NCBI RefSeq assembly: GCF_020733705.1
Contig: NZ_JAJFZM010000001.1
Span: 868,001 to 932,000, forward strand
DNA: 64,000 nucleotides
Source of the DNA: Nocardia australiensis
GTDB lineage: Bacteria > Actinomycetota > Actinomycetes > Mycobacteriales > Mycobacteriaceae
Direction: 5' to 3'
Position 1 is the first letter of the stretch; the number at the start of each line of letters is the position of its first letter. The notes under the pieces were generated by a model, which ran no database searches, was not told the origin of the DNA, and was given only the letters and a program-made list of their open reading frames with translations. Of this stretch, positions 55,345 to 63,280 are shown one piece after another. A program made the translations under genes and the position numbers.

Positions 55345-55844
55345 GGTTCGTCCTCCTGGCGTGGCGGAGTTTCGGTTATCACGCTCGGAACATCGCTGTC
55401 CCATTGATCCCCCCCTGGCTCGTCCCCCCCGTTTTCCCGGCGAAACGATTCATAGATGTCCAGCAGCACTTGCTTCTGCCGTTCGGAGACCGAAGTATCG
55501 GCGAGCAGGGCATCCCGGACCGGACTGTGCGGCCGCTGCTCGAGAAAGCCGGCCCGGACGTACAACACCTCCGAGGACACCCGCAGTGCCTTGGCAATCT
55601 GCGCGAGTACTTCGGCGGATGGGTTGCGCAATCCTCGCTCGATCTGACTGAGATACGGATTGCTCACCCCCGCCAGGGTGGCGAGTTGACGCAGCGAAAC
55701 CTGCGCGGCCTCCCGCTGCGCCCTGATGAAACCTCCGATGTCGTGCGCCGCGGTTACGACGCGGGCCGCTCTTTCTCCGACGCCGGCCGATTGCTCGGAC
55801 GAATTGTCGGTGTACTCGGCCGAAACCTCGGACTGGTCTGCCAT
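55341..55844 (-). CDS. XRE-family regulator upstream of hbhA (Rv0474 homologue)
   Basis: A 167-residue protein with a Cro/CI-type HTH at about residues 37-92 (IGGFIRAQREAAQVSLRQLA, then GVSNPYLSQIERG) flanked by acidic disordered ends. I prefer ATG 55844 over GTG 55847, giving AAGG a 6-7 bp spacing. It is the first gene of an operon with hbhA (ATGA overlap) and lies behind a promoter carrying a 13 bp inverted repeat, which fits autoregulation. Confidence 0.88.
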   Translation of the reverse strand: MADQSEVSAEYTDNSSEQSAGVGERAARVVTAAHDIGGFIRAQREAAQVSLRQLATLAGVSNPYLSQIERGLRNPSAEVLAQIAKALRVSSEVLYVRAGFLEQRPHSPVRDALLADTSVSERQKQVLLDIYESFRRENGGDEPGGDQWDSDVPSVITETPPRQEDEP

Positions 55845-55873
55845 CACTCACCTTCTGGCGGTTGTACGGTTGA

Positions 55874-55922
55874 AGTCTAGGACAGGGTGCTAACTATTGC
55901 AAGCGCATTGTTAGCACCCTGT
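55874..55922 (-). promoter_or_regulatory. Promoter with a 13 bp inverted repeat for the XRE-hbhA operon
   Basis: ACAGGGTGCTAAC (55882-55894) and GTTAGCACCCTGT (55910-55922) are perfect arms. On the minus strand a TTGCAA -35 (55897-55902) lies in the 15 bp spacer and a TAGACT -10 (55874-55879) follows after 17 bp. A bound regulator would cover the promoter. It could alternatively act as a hairpin after the DUF445 stop. Confidence 0.65.
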
Positions 55923-55946
55923 CGCAGACGTTCGGCGTGTGCTGTT

Positions 55947-57293
55947 TCAGCTGCCGAACATGAATTGCGAAATCGTGTAGATAACCAGTCCAGCAAGCGA
56001 TCCGACGACGGTTCCATTGATTCGGATGAACTGCAGATCACGCCCGACCTGCAATTCGATCTTCTTGCTGGCTTCCTCGGCATCCCACCTGGCAACCGTA
56101 TCGGTGACGAGCGTGGTGATCTCCCCGGCATAGTTCTCCACCAGATAGCGTGCGCCGCGATCGATCCAGCCGTCTACATTCGCCCGTATTTCCTCATCGT
56201 CACGCAGCCGCTCCCCCAACTGCTGGACGTTCTCGGCCACCTTCCTGCGCAGCGTGCTGCTCGGATCGTCGGCCGATTCCAGAATCAGCCGCTTGGCCGC
56301 GCGCCAGGTCGCCGCGGCCATACCGGTGATTTCCTCGCGCCCCATGACCTGCGTCTTGATCCGCTCGGCCTTCTTGATCATGGCGTCGTCATGCTGCAGA
56401 TCATCGGCGAATTCCTCGAGGAAACGATTCGCCGCCAGCCGTACCTCGTGCTCGGGGTTCGAACGGACCTTCCAGGTGAACTCGACCAGTTCCCGATAGA
56501 TCCGTTCCGACAGCAGCACGTTGACGAATTTCGGGGCCCACTGCGGCGCGTCACGCAGGACGATCCGGTCGATCGTTTCCTGACTGCCGAGCGCCCACTG
56601 GTGCGCCCGCTCGGCAAGCATGTCCAACAGCGCCAGCTGACGATTGTCGGCGAGCAGTTCGGCAAGCACCCGGCCGATCGGCGGCCCCCACAGCGGTTCG
56701 GCGATCCGCTTCACGATCGTGTTATCGATCACCTGCTCGACGTCTTCGTCACGCAACGCCCCGACCACGGCCCGCAGAATGGTCGAACTCTCCTGCGCCA
56801 CGCGGGCGGCATGACCAGGGTCGGCCATCCATCGCCCGATCCGCCAGGAGATCTGCGCTGAGCTAACCTTGGCCGAAACCACATCGGGGGCAAGGAAATT
56901 CGAGCCGACGAAGGCGCCGAGGCTGGCCCCGAGCTGGTCCTTCTTCTTGCGGATGATCGCGGTGTGCGGGATCGGCAGGCCGAGCGGATGCCGGAAAAGC
57001 GCGGTCACCGCGAACCAGTCGGCCAGCGCACCGACCATGCCCGCCTCCGAGGCCGCGCGCACATAGCCCACCCAATCGCCGCCCGCGCCGCGTGATTCCA
57101 TCCAACGGCAGTACAGGTAGATCGCGGTGGCGAAGACCAACAGCCCGGCGGCGAACGCCTTCATCCGAAACAGGTCGCGTCGCTTGCGCTCCTCGTCCAC
57201 GAAGGCGGCGAAGGTATTGGGAGCCGCGGCGGGAGGCTGGCCGCGCGAGTCGAGGACCGCGATGGTGCCGGGAGCTTTCTCCATGTCCTCCAT
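55947..57293 (-). CDS. DUF445 membrane protein (Rv0473 position)
   Basis: A 448-residue protein of the DUF445/YjiN family. The N-terminal helix (KAFAAGLLVFATAIYLYC), the signature GMVGALADWFAVTALFRHPLG with IPHTAIIRKKKDQLG, a long coiled-coil-rich middle (about 130-410), and a C-terminal helix (NGTVVGSLAGLVIYTISQFM) are visible. The function is unknown. ATG 57293 is chosen; ATG 57284 lies too close to GGAGG. It is divergent from the TetR gene. Confidence 0.82.
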   Translation of the reverse strand: MEDMEKAPGTIAVLDSRGQPPAAAPNTFAAFVDEERKRRDLFRMKAFAAGLLVFATAIYLYCRWMESRGAGGDWVGYVRAASEAGMVGALADWFAVTALFRHPLGLPIPHTAIIRKKKDQLGASLGAFVGSNFLAPDVVSAKVSSAQISWRIGRWMADPGHAARVAQESSTILRAVVGALRDEDVEQVIDNTIVKRIAEPLWGPPIGRVLAELLADNRQLALLDMLAERAHQWALGSQETIDRIVLRDAPQWAPKFVNVLLSERIYRELVEFTWKVRSNPEHEVRLAANRFLEEFADDLQHDDAMIKKAERIKTQVMGREEITGMAAATWRAAKRLILESADDPSSTLRRKVAENVQQLGERLRDDEEIRANVDGWIDRGARYLVENYAGEITTLVTDTVARWDAEEASKKIELQVGRDLQFIRINGTVVGSLAGLVIYTISQFMFGS

Positions 57294-57437
57294 TCTGCTG
57301 TGCGTCGCGGCGGAGCCGGTTCGCCCACGCACGCCGAGGTGTGAGTCCAGCCACGCTGAGGCGGGTCATCTGTGTGGTTCCGGCCGCATCCCGGCCCAAA
57401 CGCACATCTGGGCGGTTGCTGGGACATAGGCTGAGGT

Positions 57438-58238
57438 GTGAATGCGGTCCGGCAGGGCGCAAGATGGCCGCAACCTACGAACGAGGAGTTCACGCTGTCC
57501 ACCGAAGACCTTGTCGACGTCGGTGAGCGTGCCGAGCGACCGGCGGCGGTGCGCACCGACCGGCCGGACGGGCGCAAGCGCCGGTGGCGACAGCACAAGA
57601 TCGACCGGCGCGAAGAACTCGTCGACGGCACTCTCGCCGCGATCCGCAACCGCGGGGCCGGCGCGGGCATGGACGAGATCGCGACCGAGATCGGTGTCTC
57701 GAAAACCGTGCTGTACCGGTACTTCTCCGATAAGAACGACCTGGTCCACGCGACCATGCAGCGCTATATCGAGAACACGCTGATGCCACGGGTCTATGGG
57801 GCGATCAGCCTCGACGCCGACGAATACCAGCTGGTGCGCTCGGCGCTGTCGGCCTACGTCAGCACCGTCGACGAGGACCCCGAGGTCTACCGCTTCATCA
57901 TGGGCAACGGTTCGGGCGACCAGTCCTCGCTCGCGGAGTTCGAGAAACTCTTCGCCGAGGTGGTTTCGGTGGTCATCACCGACCGCGCCACCGAGCACAA
58001 CCTCGAAACCGAGGGCGCGCTGCTGTGGTCCTACGTTCTGGTCGGCGGGATCCAGCTGGCCACGCACTGGTGGACCACCAACAAATCCATGTCGCGTGAA
58101 CAGGTGATCGACTACCTCACGATGATGACGTGGAGCGCGATCGAGGGGATGGCGCGCGCCGGTGGCTCGCGGACGATCTTCAACGAGCAGCCGCACGTGC
58201 TGCCGACGGCGACCGCAGCCGCCGGCCCCGACGCGTGA
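57438..58238 (+). CDS. TetR-family transcriptional regulator (Rv0472c position)
   Basis: A 266-residue protein. The TetR HTH lies at about residues 57-105 (IDRREELVDGTLAAIRNRGA, IATEIGVSKTVLYRYFSDKN). The ligand domain contains QLATHWWTTNKSMSREQVID. The start is unsure: GTG 57438 has no Shine-Dalgarno, while GAGGAG at 57482 precedes a CTG at 57495. The first 50 residues are disordered and arginine-rich. Confidence 0.85.
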   Translation: MNAVRQGARWPQPTNEEFTLSTEDLVDVGERAERPAAVRTDRPDGRKRRWRQHKIDRREELVDGTLAAIRNRGAGAGMDEIATEIGVSKTVLYRYFSDKNDLVHATMQRYIENTLMPRVYGAISLDADEYQLVRSALSAYVSTVDEDPEVYRFIMGNGSGDQSSLAEFEKLFAEVVSVVITDRATEHNLETEGALLWSYVLVGGIQLATHWWTTNKSMSREQVIDYLTMMTWSAIEGMARAGGSRTIFNEQPHVLPTATAAAGPDA

Positions 58239-58489
58239 CCCGCTGCCTGCGCTAGCACGTTGCAAGCGCCCCGACGCAGGTCGTCGGCCCAGCGGCCGGG
58301 CAAGTGTGACGGCCGACTCGACTTTGCCCTCGGGTTGGCTACTCTGATCCCCGAGCGGTGCGCCGGAGTGCGTTGCGACACCACCCCGTACAGCGCTCGA
58401 TGATGGCCTGCGCGAGACGCTACGTGGTCACGCAAAGCTGCCGCCCGCGCGTCCGTCGCTCCAACCGCGGCACCAATGGAGGTACCTCG

Positions 58490-59956
58490 ATGGCCAAGCA
58501 AGTGCCGACTTCTCGGCTTGCCCGTGGCACCAAGCTGGGTGCGGTCGCGGCAGGCTCGATGATCCGGACACAGCGCACGCGGCTGTCGATGCGCGGGAGG
58601 TCCGAGGCCGTGCGCGCGAAGATGGCCGAAGAGTCGATGATCCGCACCACCGAGCAGGTGGTCATGGTCCTCGGGACCATGAAGGGCATCGCCATGAAAC
58701 TCGGGCAGATGATGTCGGTTCTCGATCTGGATCTGGTGCCGGAGGATCATCGCGAACGCTTCCAGAAGCGACTGGCCGTGCTGCGCAATGCCGCCCCCAC
58801 AGTCTCGTTCGAGTCGATGCGGCAGGTGATCGAGGAAGACTTCGGGCAACAGTTGGAACAGGTGTTCGCGGAGTTCGAGCCGGCGCCGATCGCGGCGGCC
58901 TCCATCGGGCAGGTTTATCGCGGCAGGCTGCACGACGGTCGTCAGGTCGCGGTGAAGGTGCAGTATCCCGGTATCGAGGCGGCGGTTCGCGCGGATCTGA
59001 AGAACCTGGCCATGTTCCGGCGCGTGCTGCAGTCGGCGATGCCGTGGGTGACCCCGACCGTCCTCGACGAACTGCGCCTGAATATGGAAGGCGAGCTGGA
59101 CTACCAGGCCGAGGCCAATACCCAGCTGCAGATCGCCGAACTCTACGCCGGGCACCCGTTCATCCTGGTGCCGCGCTCGATACTCGAACTGAGCACCACG
59201 CGGGTGCTGGTCACCGAGTACGTCGAAGGCCGAGGGTTCGAGGAGATCAGGCGGTTGCCGGACGCCGAGCGCAATCGGATCGGCGAGATCATTTACCGGT
59301 TCTATGTGGGTTCGCTGTTCACCTTCAACGAGTTCTGCGGCGACCCGCATCCCGGCAACGTGCTGCTCGCCACCGACGGCCGCGTCAGTTTTCTGGACTT
59401 CGGGCTGTTCAACCGGATGGATCCCGAGCATGTGCGGTTCGAAACGGTCTGTCTGCGGGCGGCGGCCGAGGATCGCGCGGAAGACCTGCGGCAGTTGATG
59501 ATCGAGCACGGTGTGATCGATTCGCCCGAGGAGATCGGCGCCGAGGAATGCCTGGAGTACGTGCTCGCCGCATCGGAATGGTGTCTGGTCGACGAGGAAC
59601 TCACTATCACCCCGGAATTGGCCAGCGGCGCGTTCCTACTCGCCGTGGATCCTCGCGCGAGCGAGTTCGCCGGTATGAAACAGCAGAATCTGCCGCCGGA
59701 GCATCTGTTCTCACGACGAGCCGACTTTCTCACCTTCGGTATGCTCGGGCAGCTCGAATGCACCGCGAATTGGCATCGCATTTCACGCGAATGGCTTTAT
59801 GACGAACCCCCGGTCGCCGAATTGGGCCGGGCCCATCACGACTGGTTGGCGCAGCGTCCGCCCTTGACGGCGACAAAGCCGAGGGCGCGGGCCAAGCAGC
59901 CCGCGCGAGACAAGGCATGGCCCGGTCGACCACATGATCCTGGCCGCACGGCCTGA
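58490..59956 (+). CDS. ABC1/UbiB-family atypical kinase
   Basis: A 488-residue protein with the ABC1 signature KGIAMKLGQMMSVLDL (KxGQ), ASIGQVYRG, the lysine in VAVKVQYPG, GDPHPGNVLLATDGR (catalytic region) and LDFGLFNRM (DFG). UbiB-like proteins support quinone or isoprenoid-lipid handling and have weak ATPase activity. GGAGG 7 bp before ATG 58490. It forms a likely operon with the downstream oxidoreductase gene (27 bp gap). Confidence 0.9.
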   Translation: MAKQVPTSRLARGTKLGAVAAGSMIRTQRTRLSMRGRSEAVRAKMAEESMIRTTEQVVMVLGTMKGIAMKLGQMMSVLDLDLVPEDHRERFQKRLAVLRNAAPTVSFESMRQVIEEDFGQQLEQVFAEFEPAPIAAASIGQVYRGRLHDGRQVAVKVQYPGIEAAVRADLKNLAMFRRVLQSAMPWVTPTVLDELRLNMEGELDYQAEANTQLQIAELYAGHPFILVPRSILELSTTRVLVTEYVEGRGFEEIRRLPDAERNRIGEIIYRFYVGSLFTFNEFCGDPHPGNVLLATDGRVSFLDFGLFNRMDPEHVRFETVCLRAAAEDRAEDLRQLMIEHGVIDSPEEIGAEECLEYVLAASEWCLVDEELTITPELASGAFLLAVDPRASEFAGMKQQNLPPEHLFSRRADFLTFGMLGQLECTANWHRISREWLYDEPPVAELGRAHHDWLAQRPPLTATKPRARAKQPARDKAWPGRPHDPGRTA

Positions 59957-59983
59957 CACAGCATTCATCGAGAGCAGGTAGAA

Positions 59984-61234
59984 ATGGCAAACAAGCGAGA
60001 ATTCGATCTCATCCTGTTCGGGGCGACAGGTTTCGTCGGCAAGCTCACCGCGCAGTATCTGGCGGGCGCGGCACCGGAGTCGGCGCGAATCGCGCTGGCC
60101 GGGCGTTCGCTGGACAAATTGACAATCGTGCGCACCGAATTGGGCCCGGCCGCCGCGAATTGGGAACTGGTGGTGGCCGATTCGACCGATCAGGCCGCGC
60201 TCGACGCACTGGCCGCGCGTACCACGGTCGTGGTCACCACCGTCGGGCCTTATCTGCGCTACGGCATGCCGCTGGTGGCCGCCTGCGCGAAGGCTGGCAC
60301 CCATTACGCCGACCTCGCCGGTGAGCCGCTGTTCATCCGTGACGCGATAGACCGGTTTCATGACGAGGCCACGAGCACCGGCGCGAAGATCGTGAATTCC
60401 TGTGGCTACGACTCGATTCCGTCGGATCTGAGCGTGTACCAGCTCTACAAGCGCTCGGCCGCGGACAACACCGGCGAGCTGGAACAGACCACGCTGGTTG
60501 CCTGGCTCAAGGGCGGCGCGAGCGGCGGCACCATCGACTCCGGCCGGGCCATGATGGAGGCGATCGCCAAGGACTCGTCCAAAGGTGCGGTGCTGGCGCA
60601 CCCGTATTCGCTGAGCCCGGACAAGTCGATGGACCCGGATGTGGGCTGGCAGTCCGATCAGGCGTTGCAGCGGGCCGGCAGTATCGACTCGAGCCTGGAC
60701 GGCTGGGTGGCCACCTTCATGATGGCCGCGCACAACACCAAGATCGTGCGCCGCACCAACGGCCTGCTCGACTGGGTATACGGCAAGAACTTCCGCTACC
60801 GCGAGGTAATGAGCGCGGGCACTTCACCGGCGGCTCCGCTCATCGCGGCGGGTATAGCGGGCGGAATCGTCGCGACGCTGACCGCGGGCGCGGTGTTGTC
60901 ACGGGTATCGGCCGGGCGCAGGCTGCTGGACCGGGTGCTGCCGAAGCCGGGCACCGGACCGAGCGAAAAGACCCGTGCCAGTGGATGGTTCACGATGAAG
61001 ACGTTCACAAGGACCACCTCGGGCGCGAAATATGTCGCAACCTTCGCGGGCACCGGCGATCCCGGCTATCAGGCGACGGCGGTGCTGCTCGGTGAGAGCG
61101 GGTTGTGCCTGGCCTTCGACGGCGACAAGCAGCCGGAACTGGCGGGCATCCTCACTCCGGCCTCGGCAATGGGCGACGCTCTCACCGATCGGCTGCGCGC
61201 GGCAGGCATGACCATCGAGGTCGACCGAACCTGA
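59984..61234 (+). CDS. Saccharopine-dehydrogenase-like oxidoreductase (trans-acting enoyl reductase type)
   Basis: A 416-residue protein with the NADP motif DLILFGATGFVGKLTAQYLA, TTVGPYLRYGMPLVAACAKA, HYADLAGEP and SCGYDSIPSDLSVYQLY. A hydrophobic helix occurs near 285-305 (APLIAAGIAGGIVATLTAGA). This is the Rv2449c/Rv2953 group; Rv2953 acts as a trans enoyl reductase in phthiocerol lipid synthesis. Action on a membrane or polyketide lipid is inferred. Confidence 0.85.
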   Translation: MANKREFDLILFGATGFVGKLTAQYLAGAAPESARIALAGRSLDKLTIVRTELGPAAANWELVVADSTDQAALDALAARTTVVVTTVGPYLRYGMPLVAACAKAGTHYADLAGEPLFIRDAIDRFHDEATSTGAKIVNSCGYDSIPSDLSVYQLYKRSAADNTGELEQTTLVAWLKGGASGGTIDSGRAMMEAIAKDSSKGAVLAHPYSLSPDKSMDPDVGWQSDQALQRAGSIDSSLDGWVATFMMAAHNTKIVRRTNGLLDWVYGKNFRYREVMSAGTSPAAPLIAAGIAGGIVATLTAGAVLSRVSAGRRLLDRVLPKPGTGPSEKTRASGWFTMKTFTRTTSGAKYVATFAGTGDPGYQATAVLLGESGLCLAFDGDKQPELAGILTPASAMGDALTDRLRAAGMTIEVDRT

Positions 61235-61278
61235 ATGATGCTGCGGCACCCCGACTCCGACCGCCACAGGATGATCCC

Positions 61279-61911
61279 GTGAACCTCGCCCGACTCACCA
61301 TGAACGCCCCAGCACTGGCGGCGGTCTACGAGCATGCCTGGCGACCGGCCCTTTTCTATCTCGCCAGCGGCCGGACCACGGCCACCGACCGACGCGACGC
61401 GGTCACCACACTGCATCTCGACGGCGCCAAGAAGGTGCTCGATATCGCCTGCGGCCCGGGCAATTTCACCAAGTATCTGAGCAACGCACTCTCCGATGAC
61501 GGCTACGCGATCGGCCTCGACTATTCCGAGCCCATGCTCGCTCGCGCCGTCGCCGACAACGCCGGTCCGCGCGTCGGCTATGTACGTGGCGACGCGCGCA
61601 AGCTGCCCTTCGCCGACGGCAGCTTCGACGCGGTCTGCTGCTTCGGCGCCCTCTACCTCATCCCCGATCCCATCGCAGCCACCCGCGAAATGATCCGCGT
61701 CCTCGCCCCGGGAGGCCGCATCGCGATCACCACCAGCCACCGCGCCGACAATGCGATCGGTCACGCCAGCCGGATCGTCGGTGGCTGGAGCGGACTGCGC
61801 GTCTTCGACAATGACATCTTCCCGAAACTGTTCGCCGAGCACGGATTGGTCGACATCGACCAGCAGGTGCATCGGTTGTTGCAGTACGTCAGCGCCGCCC
61901 GCCCGGCGTGA
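61279..61911 (+). CDS. SAM-dependent methyltransferase (UbiE/type 11-like)
   Basis: A 210-residue class I methyltransferase: motif I VLDIACGPGNFTKYL, motif II GLDYSEPMLARA, ARKLPFADGSFDAVCC and RVLAPGGRIAITTSHRA. The GTG at 61279 has AGGAT ahead; ATG 61300 is an alternative. The preceding ABC1 and reductase genes and the type 11 fold suggest a lipid or quinone substrate (inference). Confidence 0.85.
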   Translation: MNLARLTMNAPALAAVYEHAWRPALFYLASGRTTATDRRDAVTTLHLDGAKKVLDIACGPGNFTKYLSNALSDDGYAIGLDYSEPMLARAVADNAGPRVGYVRGDARKLPFADGSFDAVCCFGALYLIPDPIAATREMIRVLAPGGRIAITTSHRADNAIGHASRIVGGWSGLRVFDNDIFPKLFAEHGLVDIDQQVHRLLQYVSAARPA

Positions 61912-62210
61912 GCCGAGCTGCGGTATTTCGACGGCGCCACCACGAAACCCCTTGACACCGAGGCCGAATCGACGCACGGGTCGATTCGGCGCGATCCGCC
62001 GCCAGAATGGCGATCAGGAATCTGTTCCCGCTCGGTCGGGTTCATCCGGCGCCGAAGTTTTTCCGCTCGCGCGTGAACGGCCACCCAGGGCGTCAACCGG
62101 ATAGGTGTCCGATCCGCGCAGGGGGGCACGTCGTCCCTTACCGACCGGTAGAGTGACGAACTGTAGGTGGTGCGGTGGGGAGTGGGCCGAACAGCAGGGG
62201 GGTAACCCAG
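61912..62210. promoter_or_regulatory. Intergenic leader of the PPE/EspG-like cassette
   Basis: This 299 bp holds no convincing gene. GGGGGG at 62197-62202 serves as ribosome binding site for the next gene. CGAATCGACGCACGGGTCGATTCGG near 61965 has inverted CGAATCGAC/GTCGATTCG arms and could terminate the methyltransferase transcript. Confidence 0.4.
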
Positions 62211-62600
62211 ATGGCGGTACCGGATACTGGGCAGCACATGGCAAGGCAGCTGTACGCGGCCGCCACCGGCACGGGCGATAAACAATTCGAATTGGCCGAG
62301 GACGTCGCCCAAAACCTTGCCGCCGCATGCGACAAGCTCGTCGAGGATTTGCAAAAGGCAATGGCCACCGGACATCTCGTGACCAGCGTCACCGGATTTC
62401 CGGATCTCCCTACCGGACATGACCTTACCCAAGGATTTCGCGACAAGGGCAGCCGATACCTCGACACCGTGACCGCTTTCCAGGAGACCGCACTGCTCTA
62501 CAAGGCCGCGTACTTGGCCGCGGGCAAGAAGTTCGAGGATGCCGACGCCGCGAACAAGGCCGCGCTCGCGCTCATCACCCAGTATCTGGAGCCGCAGTGA
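62211..62600 (+). CDS. Helical protein, first gene of a type VII-like cassette
   Basis: A 129-residue all-helical protein without cysteine or signal peptide, starting MAVPDTGQHMARQLYAAATG. Long helices (about 20-48 and 83-127; YLDTVTAFQETALLYKAAYL, KFEDADAANKAALALITQYL) resemble a PE/WXG100-like hairpin in length, although the WxG is absent. Its GTG-overlap with the PPE-like gene suggests that the two proteins form a pair, as PE and PPE do (inference). Confidence 0.6.
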   Translation: MAVPDTGQHMARQLYAAATGTGDKQFELAEDVAQNLAAACDKLVEDLQKAMATGHLVTSVTGFPDLPTGHDLTQGFRDKGSRYLDTVTAFQETALLYKAAYLAAGKKFEDADAANKAALALITQYLEPQ

Positions 62601-63280
62601 GCACCTCCCGGGACACCAGAGCGGCGGCCGATGATATCCGCGCCCGCCAGCAGCTGCTCACCGGCGGCGCCGGATATGCCAGCAGCGGAACAGATCCCGC
62701 GTACGCACCAGAACCCGAGCGATTCGGCGCCTATACTCACCGGGAGCTCTGGGATCTGGTGCACGAGGCCATCGACCCCGCCGCGCTCGGGGAGGTTGCC
62801 GCCGCGTGGGAGTCGAACGCCACCGCGATCGGTACCGCATTCCAAGCCTTCTCCGACTGCGCCAACCGCGAATTCGCGCGCTGGTCCGGCCGATCCGCCG
62901 ATGCCGCACTACAAGCTACGCGCGCCTTCGCCCGCGCGGGCATCGACACTTCCGACGTGTGCCGCACCGTGCAACATCTGATGGAGATGAATTGTGAGGC
63001 CGCGCAGTCGATTCGGGCCGCAATCCCGCCGCCTCAGGAGTATCACCCGATGGAGGACCCCGCCGCGGAGGCCGTACACGGCGGCGCGCGGCGGATGGCA
63101 TACGAGATCACCGCGGCCGCTATCCAAGCTGACGTCCAAGACACGATGACCTACGTCTACACCCCGACAATGCCCGCATCCGGCGACCGTGTTCCCCGGT
63201 TCACTCCCCCATCGGAGGGCCCCACCGACGGCCGACCACCGGCCCGGCCCACCTCCGCCGGCGGGGGCCGCGCACGGTGA
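62597..63280 (+). CDS. PPE-like type VII secretion protein
   Basis: A 227-residue protein. After about 45 variable residues comes a helical segment, LWDLVHEAIDPAALGEVAAA with WESNATAIGTAF and the ARWSGRSADAALQATRAF turn, a W-x-G motif. This is the arrangement of PPE/WXG helices. The C-terminal 50 residues are Pro/Thr-rich. It is shorter than mycobacterial PPE proteins and lacks the literal PPE near the start. The GTG start overlaps the upstream gene. Confidence 0.65.
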   Translation: MSTSRDTRAAADDIRARQQLLTGGAGYASSGTDPAYAPEPERFGAYTHRELWDLVHEAIDPAALGEVAAAWESNATAIGTAFQAFSDCANREFARWSGRSADAALQATRAFARAGIDTSDVCRTVQHLMEMNCEAAQSIRAAIPPPQEYHPMEDPAAEAVHGGARRMAYEITAAAIQADVQDTMTYVYTPTMPASGDRVPRFTPPSEGPTDGRPPARPTSAGGGRAR

